The notes beneath the pieces are model-generated. The model had not been told where the DNA came from, did not search any database, and saw only the letters and a list, made by a program, of their open reading frames with translations. This document shows positions 1 to 9,044 of a stretch of DNA of 22,402 bases, in pieces. The position numbers and the translations under genes are program-made. The stretch comes from Funneliformis mosseae. Lineage: Eukaryota; Glomeromycota; Glomeromycetes; Glomerales; Glomeraceae. The DNA lies in assembly GCA_910592005.1 (NCBI GenBank), contig CAJVPP010001142.1:1-22402 (forward strand), read 5' to 3'. How positions within the stretch are numbered: the first letter of the stretch is position 1; every line of letters starts with the position of its first letter.

Positions 1-192
1 AGTTTTTGTTCTTCCGATGGAATCTGGTGTTTTAAATTGGACTCTTTTGACGGTACCAAAGGAAGTACTACTTATTCAATCATGTTTGCGAATCGAGTAT
101 CTACCGTACAATCATCTGTTGATAACAAACCTGTTTGTGATATTTTTAACCTTTGTACATGGACTATTCCAAATCACGGATTTGACATGTAA
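1..192 (+). CDS. 3' end of an unidentified gene (partial)
   Basis: The first reading frame is open from the window edge to a TAA at 190-192, giving 63 residues that read like real protein: mixed composition, four cysteines, and stretches such as DSFDGTKGSTTYSIMFANRV. A competing frame in the same place starts at 17 and ends at 208, but it is rich in L/I/F and looks like a shadow. The cysteines could point to a secreted or disulphide-bonded protein, but no domain is recognised and the rest of the gene lies outside the window. No function is proposed. Confidence 0.5.
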   Translation, partial: SFCSSDGIWCFKLDSFDGTKGSTTYSIMFANRVSTVQSSVDNKPVCDIFNLCTWTIPNHGFDM

Positions 193-477
193 TATCGAAA
201 CAAAATAGATATTTTATCTCTTATAAAAGTCATTATTAATTGTTATTTTTGACCAAATAGTTTAGGAAAAAATATTTAATGTTATTTAGTAATTGATCTT
301 TTTGACTATGTAAATAATGAAATATTATATGTTAATTAATTTTTTTTTATATACAAATATTCATAAATAGATTATGTAAAATTCTACTTCATAGTTATAT
401 TTTTTTACTATATTGAATGACATTTCTTTTGTTTAAATAAAATGATATTATAGCCTTATTGAATTATAATTACTAAT
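193..477. other. AT-rich intergenic stretch
   Basis: Very AT-rich sequence downstream of the partial gene. A candidate polyadenylation signal AATAAA occurs at about 436. No coding frame or repeat structure was seen. Confidence 0.6.
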
Positions 478-480
478 ATG

Positions 481-660
481 GGTAAATCATATGATCCGTA
501 CAAATCGTGTACCCCGATGTCTCATTCACGCAGTAACCAGCTGTTACTTTTTAATATTTTGATGTCTCCGGCAATATGAAGAATCCTCAGGGCTTAAATT
601 TGTTGACGAAGAAAGCAAACATTATTAATGGACCGGCACTGCAGAATGTTGCGATACTTC
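481..660 (-). pseudogene. Worn coding fragment, possibly of a trypsin-like peptidase
   Basis: On the minus strand one frame runs about 60 codons across this stretch with only two internal stops, and it reads as protein. It contains TFCSAG near the start and KVTAGYCVNETSGYT further on. Secreted chymotrypsin-fold peptidases carry a Cys-Ser-x-Gly segment and then a VTAGHC motif with the catalytic His. Here the His would be Tyr (CAC to TAC), so the fragment could not be active. The spacing between the two motifs is longer than usual, which weakens the call. A plus-strand frame (576-731) is also open and cannot be excluded. The fragment ends where a transposon remnant begins near 665. Confidence 0.28.
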
Positions 661-664
661 TTTT

Positions 665-949
665 GAGTATGGCATTTTTTAAACTACTTTGTCATTTTTA
701 TTTAGTGGCGCAACATTATCGCGGAATTTAATTTTTTTTCAAAATTTCAAAATTTTAATTTATAGATAATTAAAATAAAATGTTAATTTTTGCTAGTTTA
801 ATACAAAATGTTTTTTCATGGTTGTTCAGTCCCAAGAGTAGGTCAACCAATCGGTCAAAATCGGTCAGAATCGGTCGGTCAGATGCTTTTGACCGACCGA
901 TATCGGTCACGGTTATGACCGGTTATGACCGTGACCATTAGCATCCCTA
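665..949 (-). mobile_element. Truncated hAT-type miniature element, copy 1
   Basis: Read on the minus strand from 949, this begins TAGGGATGCTAATGGTCAC, followed by many GGTCA/CGGTC motifs and then an AT-rich core. It matches the copy at 11521 along its first half, including the stretch AAAATTTTGAAATTTTGAAA and a block encoding no protein around GCGATAATGTTGCGCCAC. It breaks off near 665, so the other terminus and its target duplication are missing. Compared with the 11521 copy it keeps many more CpG sites, so it looks less decayed. Confidence 0.8.
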
Positions 950-1144
950 AATACATCTTTTCGATAATTTCGTTTTCGCCATTTTTAACCTCATAAGTTT
1001 TAAATTGTAACTTCGTTTATTAGTGATTAGCTTAGCATATTGACATTGCGAAAAATAGCGCCGACGTTGAGGCAACACTGTTTAATTGATATTATTAAAT
1101 AAATTCATCGTCATAATATTTCTTTAATTAAATCCTTCTGCTTT
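950..1144. other. Spacer upstream of Hsp70-like locus 1
   Basis: About 200 bases of AT-rich sequence between the transposon remnant and the TATA-like element. No gene or repeat seen. Confidence 0.5.
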
Positions 1145-1152
1145 TATAAATA
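1145..1152 (+). promoter_or_regulatory. TATA-like element of locus 1
   Basis: TATAAATA lies 34 bases before the ATG at 1186. The same octamer occurs 50 bases before the ATG of the related locus 2 (5432-5439), which supports a shared promoter element. Confidence 0.45.
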
Positions 1153-1185
1153 CATAAACGAAGGAACTGAATGCAACAATAGATA

Positions 1186-1764
1186 ATGGAAGAAAAATTT
1201 TTTAGTTTTGAGCAAACAAAACTATTATTATCTCATAAAAACAGGAATGTATATAATTATAAAAGACGCAACGATCAACATAAATATCATTTCGAGAATA
1301 AATGGTCATTGTCAGCTGATGATTTTGTAATATCCAAGTTTCGTATAAATCATTTCGTAATTAAAGAATCGGAGAAAATAACGTTATGGCTGCAAGAATT
1401 GGAATTGGTTTGGAAGAAAATGAGAGCCTTAAGCAACAACATAAAGTCCTTCAAGAAGAAGATCGAGAAACTTTATGTATTAATTATGAATTGAAAGAAG
1501 AACTTCAAGAAAAGATCTTCAACAAACGTTCTAAATTTGGTAAGTCATAAAAATGAGTTTGAAATAACTTTTCAAACGTTAGAAAAATCTCTAGAAATGT
1601 TTGGATTAGACGATGTTAATGAGAATAACAATAAGATTCTTGAAGAAAAAAATAAAAAAGAAACAACAAAATTTCCTTTAAACGATAATGATAGTATTCA
1701 ACTTGCAAAAAATATTACAAATTCCTCCGAAAATTCGTGGAGCTCTTATAATACAGGTATGTAG
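1186..1764 (+). pseudogene. Coiled-coil region of Hsp70-like locus 1, broken
   Basis: Three overlapping frames cover this stretch. The frame from ATG 1386 to TAA 1550 contains NESLKQQHKVLQEED and NYELKEELQEK, which align with NKRLKQQHKEFQEENR and NSELKEQLQN of the coiled coil in locus 2. The frame from about 1537 to TAG 1764 contains HKNEFEITFQTLEKSLEM, which matches QKNEMQQLEMMSQNLEKTLKM in locus 2. The switch between the two frames near 1530 is therefore a frameshift in one ancestral coding region. The ATG at 1186 opens a third frame of 102 residues with no counterpart in locus 2. The Hsp70-like ATPase domain follows at once. Whether the ancestral protein was a coiled-coil/Hsp70 fusion or two neighbours is not settled by this copy alone, but the same arrangement in locus 2 favours a fusion. 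Confidence 0.6.
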
Positions 1765-1779
1765 TAACAAATAGAAGAA

Positions 1780-3609
1780 TTGATTGAATACAATTTTATC
1801 ATGACCGAATTTATCATAAATTTTGAAGATAACATTCGAATCGTGGTTGGATTAGACTTTGAAACAACTTACTCTGGATTTGCTTATGGCCATTTTTCGA
1901 ATTCACAACAAATAATTAGTCATACACGGGACCATTTTTATTTCAAACTTGTAAAGCTCTTGAATATTATGATGAATATATGAAGTAATATCGTGGGGCC
2001 ATTCAGCTAAATGAAATAAAAATAATAATAAGCCTGTTGAACTGTTTAAATTACATTTGATCGATATACTGGATGAGCTTAAACCGAAGCTTTCAGTTGG
2101 ATATGAAAAGGCTATTACTGATTATCTTAGAGAAATTGGACAGGCATGATTAAAAATAATCAAAGTCATTAGTATGTTATTATTTTCAATTTCTTGAATG
2201 AAATATTTAAGGCGATTAAAGATGACCTTTCATGACACTGTGATTCTTTAAATTATTATAAGGATGTATTATTAGTTCTTATGTGTCCCGCTGAATATTC
2301 GGAAAATGCAAGGTCGATTATGAGAGAATGTTTATATAATGCTGGGTTGATTGTAGATAAATGTTCAAGTCAATTGCAATTGGTTACAGAAGGTAAGAAC
2401 ATTCGCTATTGATTACTTTATTCTCTTGATCTTTATTTTCTTTTTTAATATGATCATTATTAGCTGAAGCTGCTACGATATATTGCTTGGACCAGCTTCA
2501 AGAACATGAACTTGAAACAGGAAGTATGTTAAAAATTATATCTAGTTATATTTTAATTTAAAATTCCTATCAAAGTAATTTACAGCAAATTAGGAAGCAC
2601 TTATATTGATAGAGAATTTATCATGTATTTAAGTAGAAAAGTTGGACATAATGCTATGGAAATGCTCAGAAAAAACCATTATATACATATGCATAATTTA
2701 ACTCAAGGATTTATTAATCAATGTAAATCGCTTTTTACTGGAGAATACCAAGACTTTAGTACTTTTGTATAGGATCTCGAAGAATTTGCTCCCGTGATAA
2801 AACAATACATTACTGATGAGAATAAAAAACATTTGGAAGCGGAGGATTGGTTAATTGAACTTAACTTTAATGACATAAAATCAATGTTTGACCCTGTTGT
2901 TAAAAATGTTTTACAGTTGATTCATGCACAACTTAATAGTTCGCCTGAAACATGTTCGGCGATGTTTTTAGTTGGAGGTTTTAGTGAACCAAAATATTTG
3001 CAAAAGAGAATTAAACAAGAATTTCAACATAGAGTACGTATCATTTTATTTCATAGTAATCCTACGACTGCAATTGAACTTGGAGCTGTGATGTATGGGT
3101 TATCTTCTATGAATTCAGATTCAAATGTTATTGCTTCAAGAATTATTAAATATACTTATGGTGTTAAAGTAAGAGAATGCTAGGTAAGTAATTAATCAAT
3201 ATCATTCATACATTTTAATATGCTCATGAACTCATATTTCACATGTACTTTAGACGAAAGACGATCCAATTCATAGAAAAGTCAATGATGGGCGCATTGA
3301 TAAATTTGATTGTTTGGCCAAACGTGGTACTCCAATGAATGTTAATCAAGAAATTACGTGTTCTTATTTACAACTTTATCCTACTCAACAAAAGTAGTCT
3401 TTTATCTATATTATACTATTTTGATGCCAAATATTGTGATGAGCCTGGAATGAAACTTTTAAGAAAGCTTACCATGGATCTTTCCTGGCTCAGGTCTCGA
3501 TAATCTTTCTTTCGGATTGGCTTTTGGACAAATGGAAGTTACTGCCACTGTAAAAAATGAAAATAACAAACAAATATCCAAGATTAATTTTAAATTTGAT
3601 GCCAATTAA
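1780..3609 (+). pseudogene. Hsp70-like (HSPA12 type) pseudogene
   Basis: Pieces of an Hsp70-type chaperone follow one another in order in changing frames. They include IRIVVGLDFETTYSGFAYG (phosphate-1 loop, about 1826-1890), KPVELFKLHLIDI (2033-2075), YEKAITDYLREIGQ (2100-2145), VLLVLMCPAEYSENARSIM (2266-2322), AEAATIYCLDQLQEHELETG after an intron at 2393-2463, GSTYIDREFIMYLSRKVG (2592-2645), LVGGFSEPKYLQKRIKQEF (2969-3026) and the C-terminal domain up to GLAFGQMEVTATVKNE (3517-3564), ending at TAA 3607-3609. Damage includes an in-frame TAG at 2770-2772, a TAG at 3181-3183, frameshifts near 1940-1985, 3394-3422 and 3480, and loss of the second phosphate motif (the Asp-Cys-Gly-Gly-Gly-Thr region) between about 2525 and 2590. 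The first Gly of DFGTT is now Glu. The protein would have been cytosolic and ATP-dependent, but this copy cannot be functional. A possible polyadenylation signal lies near 3836. Confidence 0.88.
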
Positions 3610-4064
3610 ATATTTATAAATATTTTGGTTGATGAGAGTTTATTTTTATTTAGAACACTATTATTTTATATCATATTTTTTAAAGTTATCTTTACTGGTT
3701 TATCCGTTTATTTCTTTAGTATACATAATAAATCGTTATACCTTAAATCTTTTAAAATATTAGAGAAAATTCCGTTGTTTTTGATTCACGAGTCTTTTGC
3801 AAGTTAAATCAAATTCCTAAATTTTATTTTGTACTAATAAAAGTGGTAATGAGGTAGTGTTAATATTAAAATGATATCATTACAGTTTTTTTTTAAATTT
3901 GAACGATGTAGAAAATTGATCTAAAATCTATTTGATTTGGTCAAATTTTTCGAATTAATTGTATGCATGATAATGATTCCATTTAAATCCCTCTGAAAAT
4001 ATTATTTAATGTAGTTAAATTAAAAGATATAAATTCGTTCAAAATTTCAAAACAACACAAATTC
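3610..4064. other. AT-rich stretch after the Hsp70-like pseudogene
   Basis: Contains a possible AATAAA at about 3836 and a hydrophobic plus-strand frame (3625-3807) with biased F/L/I composition that looks accidental. No other feature seen. Confidence 0.5.
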
Positions 4065-4070
4065 TTTATT
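4065..4070 (-). promoter_or_regulatory. Polyadenylation signal of a minus-strand pseudogene
   Basis: AATAAA on the minus strand lies 13 bases after the TAG at 4085-4083 that ends the minus-strand coding fragment. This is a normal distance for a poly(A) signal. Confidence 0.5.
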
Positions 4071-4082
4071 TAGTAAAAAATA

Positions 4083-4390
4083 CTAGGCAAACCCCTGAAT
4101 CCCAGGCAAATTGAAACCTTGGAAATCTTGGAGCTGGGGTTCATCTTCTTGGATACCCTTTTTAAACTCTTCCATTTGCATTCGGGAATAATTTTAGACA
4201 GTTTCGTCAATTTCGATGGATATCGATGGGTTTTGAAGGATTCGTTGAATTTCGATGTTTTCGATAATTTTAACGATTTTTTGATTCATGATTTCAATAT
4301 AATTAAATTTGCAAGTTGGATTTCGAGATCTCTATACTTATTAATCAATATGATCAAGCAAAAGACTAAAGCTATCATCCTTGGTGTAAG
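4083..4390 (-). pseudogene. 3' part of an unidentified minus-strand gene, broken
   Basis: On the minus strand the last about 66 codons before the TAG at 4085 form one frame with a single internal TAA (likely CAA to TAA). It reads as protein: MNQKIVKIIENIEIQ, then MQMEEFKKGIQEDEPQL, then DFQGFNLPGIQGFA at the C-terminus. Further upstream YTKDDSFSLLLDHID and RDLEIQLANLIILKS appear in other frames, so frameshifts or an intron remnant are present. A poly(A) signal follows. The family is not recognised. Together with the similarly coding-like stretch at 4835-5325 it may be one gene split by the hAT-type element at 4436-4771. The plus-strand frame at 4119-4394 is the antisense shadow of this fragment. 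Confidence 0.5.
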
Positions 4391-4435
4391 ATAATTTAAT
4401 TTTTTTCACAATTAAAAGTTTCTAATGCACACTCT

Positions 4436-4771
4436 TAGTGTGATGCTAATGGTCACTATGATTTAATAATAAAAACACTTTGTATTAAATTACAAAATCA
4501 ACATTTTATTACAAATGCATCGTTGAGACCAGTACTGATTTAACGCAAATTACCATTTTCTTAAATTAAAGTTTTGAAATTTTGAAAAAAATTAAAGTCC
4601 GCGATAATGCTGCGCCACTAAATAAAAATGACAATATAGTTTTATTTGCTCAATAATATTACTATTAACCGTCGGTCAACTGGTCAGTTAAAATCGGTCA
4701 GTTAACTGGTCGGTCGCTCAATGGCCTTTGAACGACCGTTGACCGACCACGACCGACAGTTACCATCCCTA
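4436..4771 (+). mobile_element. hAT-type miniature element, copy 2, with 8-bp target duplication
   Basis: The element runs from TAGTGTGATGCTAATGGTCAC to CAGTTACCATCCCTA and is flanked on both sides by CACACTCT (4428-4435 and 4772-4779), a perfect 8-bp target duplication as made by hAT transposases. The interior matches the copy at 11521, including the TTTTGAAATTTTGAAAAAAATTAAAG core and the right-hand GGTCA/GGTCGGTC cluster. The left-hand GGTCA cluster is deleted. There is no coding capacity, so movement would depend on a transposase supplied elsewhere. Confidence 0.85.
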
Positions 4772-4834
4772 CACACTCTACAGCCCAAGCCCCAAACTAT
4801 GTATCTCAATAATTATATCTATTCGAAAATACCT

Positions 4835-5325
4835 TTATTTTCTAATGCGAACACTTTGGATGTTCAATTTACAAGCATCATATGCTCGTACAACTTTCCC
4901 AATATCTTCATTCAATAAGATTTGATCCAAGGTAAGTAACCGGTTCAAAAAAGCGCGTTAAAAACTTTATCACGACCTACTTTGAATTCCCTGAATGCTG
5001 TAGTGTTATTTCCAGTGCATCAGAAATCTATTGCAACTAAATGACTCTATATCTAAAAACCTCATATACTGGGTCACAAATGGTTTTTTTTTTTATGAGT
5101 ACGAGAAGTGCTGCGACAAAATTCCATAGTATTAACTAATACTTCAACTAACTGTTAGAAAGAATTTCATCTTCTGTTCTGTAAATGACATTGTATCAAC
5201 AATTTTATATAGCAATTCTGGTGAATAATTATTTTTTGCAATTCTTTTCTAAGGTATTCCTAACAGTCTTCGAAATAAAATCTTGAATGTCCGGTAATCC
5301 GCAACAATAAAAGCTTCACGATATT
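4835..5325 (-). pseudogene. Upstream pieces of a decayed minus-strand gene
   Basis: Reading the minus strand from about 5325 downward, coding-like blocks follow one another in shifting frames: REAFIVADYRTFKILFRRLL, then a TAG, then NNYSPELLYKIVDTMSFTEQ, then NNTTAFREFKVGRDKVFNAL, then LLTLDQILLNEDIGKVVRAY and CKLNIQSVRIRK to a stop at 4837-4835. Internal stops and frameshifts (one in a run of T before LNRLL) show that it is broken. Composition and order suggest one protein, but no family is recognised. It points towards the fragment at 4083-4390, and the hAT-type element sits between the two. It also lies back to back with the promoter of locus 2. Confidence 0.45.
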
Positions 5326-5414
5326 TTCATTTGGTTAAAAGATTCTTGTTTAACTACAAATTAATCAATTTCGTCATAAAACGTAATTTAAAAGTCATAA
5401 ATTTAAATGATCGG

Positions 5415-5439
5415 CACGTGGATTGTTTGATTATAAATA
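5415..5439 (+). promoter_or_regulatory. Promoter elements of locus 2 (CACGTG and TATA)
   Basis: A palindromic CACGTG at 5415-5420 lies 11 bases before TATAAATA at 5432-5439. The ATG of locus 2 follows at 5489 after a pyrimidine-rich leader. The octamer is identical to that upstream of locus 1. No clear heat-shock element (alternating GAA/TTC triplets) was seen. Confidence 0.45.
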
Positions 5440-5488
5440 TTGTTTATCGTCTATTTCACTCCCTTCACTCTCTTAGACAACCGAAATT

Positions 5489-6537
5489 ATGACGGGCAGT
5501 TATGTTGAAAAATTTGGAGTAGGTGTTGAAAAATTAAACAATAAATTGACAAATTTATTAGAAGAAAATAAGAGGCTTAAACAACAACATAAAGAATTTC
5601 AAGAAGAAAATCGATACATCTTACGTAAAAATTCGGAATTAAAAGAACAACTTCAAAATATCAATGACTATCGTCATTTAGAAATCAATTAGAAGAAAGT
5701 GAAATGATAGAAATATTAAAAAAAGAACTCCAAGAAAAAGATGAGCAATTGAAAAAGCATCAACAGCAAGATTTTAATTTTGAAAGACAAAAAAATGAAA
5801 TGCAACAACTCGAAATGATGTCTCAAAATTTAGAAAAAACTCTAAAAATGTTGGAATTTGAAGAACTTCCTTTGTGTGGTTGTGATGACAAAAGTATTAA
5901 ATCTGCCAACGAACCTTTTAGAAAAATCAAAAAACACGAGAAATTGTTTTCGAGTATGTATCAATTTTATATACTATATCTTTGATTATTTATTTTTATA
6001 AGTGAAACTTATTCAATATATTTCATACATTTTTAGTTGCCCGTCCAAGAACGCTTAATTTTACTTATGGAATTAAAGTAAGAAATCAATGGGTAAGTCT
6101 CTTTATTATTAATAATAATATTTGTTTATTTTATAGTTAAGATTATTTTACTTTTACATTAGATGCCAAGCGACCCGATAAATAGAAAAACCCATAATGG
6201 GCATATTATTCGTTTTGCTAGTTTAGTTCGTCGTGGTACAGAGATAATTGCTAGTCATACAGTTTGTGCTTTATATCAACTGCTTTATCATAATCAAACT
6301 GTTGCAGAATTTAATATATATTATACTCAACAAGATGATCCAAAATATTGTGATGATCCTGATATGGAGTTTTTAGGGCAATTTTCTATTGAACTCCCTA
6401 TATTATGCCATCATGAACTACCTAAATTATTACTAGAGATTACTTTTTATAAAGAAAATATTGATGTTGCTGTAAGGAATCTAATGACCGAAAAGATTTT
6501 TAAAACTTGTTTTCAGTTTTGCGAGGAAGATTATTAA
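5489..6537 (+). CDS. Coiled-coil protein fused to an Hsp70-like C-terminal domain, one frameshift
   Basis: There are three exons: 5489-5953, 6037-6092 and 6163-6537, joined by GT-AG introns of 83 and 70 nt. Exon 1 encodes a long charged coiled coil, with NKRLKQQHKEFQEENR early and KKELQEKDEQLKKHQQQ later. A one-base loss in the A-run at about 5681-5685 puts a stop at 5690-5692. With one base added there, all three exons join in phase to about 298 residues. Exons 2-3 encode TLNFTYGIKVRNQW, SDPINRKTHNGHIIRFASLV, then DDPKYCDDPDMEFLGQFSI, which match the part of HSPA12-like Hsp70 that follows the ATPase domain (compare IKYTYGVKVRE and DAKYCDEPGMKLL in locus 1). The whole ATPase domain is absent. 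It could act as a scaffold or adaptor using the substrate-binding fold, but this is inference. The frameshift may be a sequencing error or the first step of decay. A TATA box lies upstream and AATAAA follows at about 6585. Confidence 0.7.
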
Positions 6538-7689
6538 AGTATGTTTTAATATGAAATTGGATTTGACATTGACGTTATTGCTGAAATAAATTGTCTATAA
6601 TTTGGGTATTCTTTCGTAATTAATTTTAATTATGAATTTCAATCGACGAAATGATTTATAAAATTATTTTTGAGGCGAAACTATAAGAAAAAATTTGTTC
6701 CTTCTCCTTCATTATCAATTGTGATTTATCAAAAATGACATTTCGTTATTTTAATTTTAATCTGGAATCAAACAATTAAAAATAATAATTTTTTTTCGAA
6801 GATTCCAATATACAAAGTTTGTTTATTCGTAAGAAAACCGGTACGGTATATCCGATTTTCCATATACCCAACTTTTCATGAGTTCAATGAATCGTGTATC
6901 ACAAAAAAAAATAGTCACCTTTAGAACCTTTATAATTGAGAGTCATTTCGAGACGAGATGAAAGTGTTCAAAAAAAAAAAATATATTTATAATTTATTTA
7001 AATTTGGAATCTTTTAACTTTTTATGCCAATAAATTTTTGAATAATTAAAATTTAATTCATGATATTTTAAATTATATAACTTGAAAATTGAGTTCTAGG
7101 GATAGAGTCAATTCTGGAACAAATTCTAAATTCATTGTGTTTACAAACCATTTTTACCCATTTTAAAAATTGAACTCCGAATAGGCTCAAAAGAGTTGAT
7201 AAGCTATCAAAAAAAAATTTTTTAATTAATCAATATTTGTAATATTTAACTAACGCTCAAAGTTTTAATTTATTTTAGGTGAGTTGAAGCAAATCCGAAT
7301 TTTTGAACGGGAAGGCCAAATAATAAGGTTCTAAATTGTATAGCCAATTGAAAATGAAGAAATATCGTTTCATTGGAAATATTTTATACTCAAGTCAAAA
7401 TATATATTATAATATATGGTTCAGAAAGATTGCTTGAAATCATAATGTTAAATGATAAACTTTAAAAGCATCATTAAAGGGTATTCTTTCAAACTGTGAT
7501 GGAATTTATACGATTATTAACAAGATAACAATTCAAATGCAAAAATTATAATAAAGTTATATTTCAAGTATTGAAGTTTTACTTTAAATTTATTTTAAAG
7601 TTAGTTTGAATTCGAGTTTATAAAGATTTTTAAGGAGGAATTTATATTGGGGAGTTTATTATGCAATCATGTCATAGGAAGGGTAATAA
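6538..7689. other. Non-genic AT-rich stretch
   Basis: Holds AATAAA at about 6585 after locus 2 and a short remnant of a palindromic element near 6833-6863. The rest has no convincing gene. A brief coding-like run, GELKQIRIFEREGQIIRF at about 7279-7332, follows an acceptor-like TTTTAG, but nothing supports it further. Confidence 0.5.
6833..6863. repeat. Remnant related to the 9113-9215 inverted-repeat element
   Basis: GAAAACCGGTACGGTATA is followed within about 10 bases by ATTTTCCAT. This resembles the left terminus and the outermost right end of the element at 9113-9215 with the interior deleted. Confidence 0.45.
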
Positions 7690-8262
7690 AAATGAGCCGC
7701 ACCCATTTCACTGGCAAACGTTTCACCGACGATTATTTCACCGACACAATCATTTCGCCGACACGATCATTTCGTTCTACCGACGATCATTTCACCGACA
7801 TTCCAAAAAAACATAAGTTAAAAAATTACAATAAATGCTATAATTTATATTTTTCAATAAATTTGATTATTTATTCCGAAATATTTTTATTTATTTATTA
7901 ATTGCCATCTAAATTAATATTTAACATTGATAAAAATGTAAATTTACTATAATTAACATATGACCGTTGAATTAGAAAATTCCTTTAAATGTGAAGTTTT
8001 ATTTATTTTATTTTTCTATTAATGATTCATTTATAATGTAATATTTAATAAAAAAAAAAAAATAAATAAATAAATAAACTGTCGTCGAAATGATCGTGTC
8101 GATGAAATAATGCTGGCGGTAAAACGTTTGTCGGCGAAATGATTGTGTCGGTGAAATAATCGTTGGTGAAACGTTTGTCGGTGAAATGATCCTGTCGGTG
8201 AAGTGTTTGTCGGTAAAATAATGGTCGGTAAATCGTTTGTCAGTGAAATGAACCGGACCCGT
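7690..8262. repeat. Inverted pair of minisatellite arms (foldback-like element)
   Basis: The left arm (about 7700-7800) repeats units such as ACGTTTCACCGACGATTAT and CATTTCACCGACA on the plus strand. The right arm (about 8082-8250) carries the complementary units (GTCGGTGAAATGATCGTG and variants), so the arms are inverted relative to each other. They enclose about 280 bases of AT-rich sequence. The outer ends also correspond: CACCCATTTCACTGGCAAACG on the left and, on the minus strand, GGTTCATTTCACTGACAAACG on the right. Translations of the arms give artificial FTD/RFTD repeats and are not genes. The structure is like foldback or subterminal-repeat non-autonomous transposons. The target duplication is not clear. 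Confidence 0.7.
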
Positions 8263-9044
8263 AAATCCAATGGTATATATTATCAATTATCTCTTAAAAT
8301 AATGATATCTCCCAATGAGACGCGAATTACCTAAATTTATTAATTTATTAATAAGTAGATTAACAACTCATCTTTCGATTATGATTTTGGCTCGCTTCCA
8401 TTTTTTTTTTTTGTAATGATTTTTCAACGCTTAAACAGTCGAAGCAACTTATCAATAAAAATGAGTTAAACATTCACAAAATAATACTCTATCGGTTTTC
8501 TTGGAAAGTGTTATATTTCTTTGTAGAAGTATCATGCTCCTTTGAAAACTATCTATTTATTATTATTATTATTATTATTTGTCAATTGAGTGTTATATTG
8601 CAAATTGTTCGTAATCATTACATTGTTAATTATATTGAAAGATTTTTTTATTACGAATAAATTCAATATGTCATTGCAATTTCTAAGCCGCAAGAAAATA
8701 TGCAAAGGGACCATTTTTTAGCTTCTTATTCTTGATTTTGCAGAATATCTGTAAAATCAAATATCTTATAGTAATTTATTTGTTTTTCTAACAAAAGTCA
8801 TTTCATTTACTTTTACAATTATTTAAATGCTTACAGATTTCTTCCGATGTCCCTACTTTGAGATTTATATCTCTCAGTAAGCAAATTATATGGTTTCTGC
8901 TCTTCCAATGATAATAAACATTTGTTTACAGTAATTTTTAATTTATATTATCTTTAACTCATTTAATTAAGATAATTTTTTTTTTCACAGTCAATATTAA
9001 ATTAATCAATTTTATTGAAGGTTTTGAATAAATTCGCATATTGC
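8263..9044. other. Non-genic AT-rich stretch
   Basis: Contains a short TTA microsatellite at about 8558-8579 and homopolymer runs. No gene, intron signal pair or repeat of note was found. Confidence 0.55.

Noticed and set aside
17..208. Plus-strand open frame of 63 codons
   Set aside because: It overlaps the better frame 1-192, has biased hydrophobic composition, and looks like its shadow.
3625..3807. Hydrophobic plus-strand frame after the Hsp70-like pseudogene
   Set aside because: F/L/I-rich composition typical of chance frames in AT-rich DNA, with no splice sites or family match.
4119..4394. Plus-strand frame of 91 codons
   Set aside because: It is antisense to the coding-like minus-strand fragment that ends at 4083 and has a poly(A) signal after it.
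4721..4918. Plus-strand frame of 65 codons
   Set aside because: It starts inside the hAT-type element's GGTCA cluster and continues antisense to the minus-strand pseudogene.
7647..8286. Frames giving FTD/RFTD repeats on both strands
   Set aside because: They are translations of the inverted minisatellite arms. Several frames of the same DNA give similar repeats, which argues against coding.
8558..8579. TTA microsatellite
   Set aside because: Short and expected in DNA of this composition.
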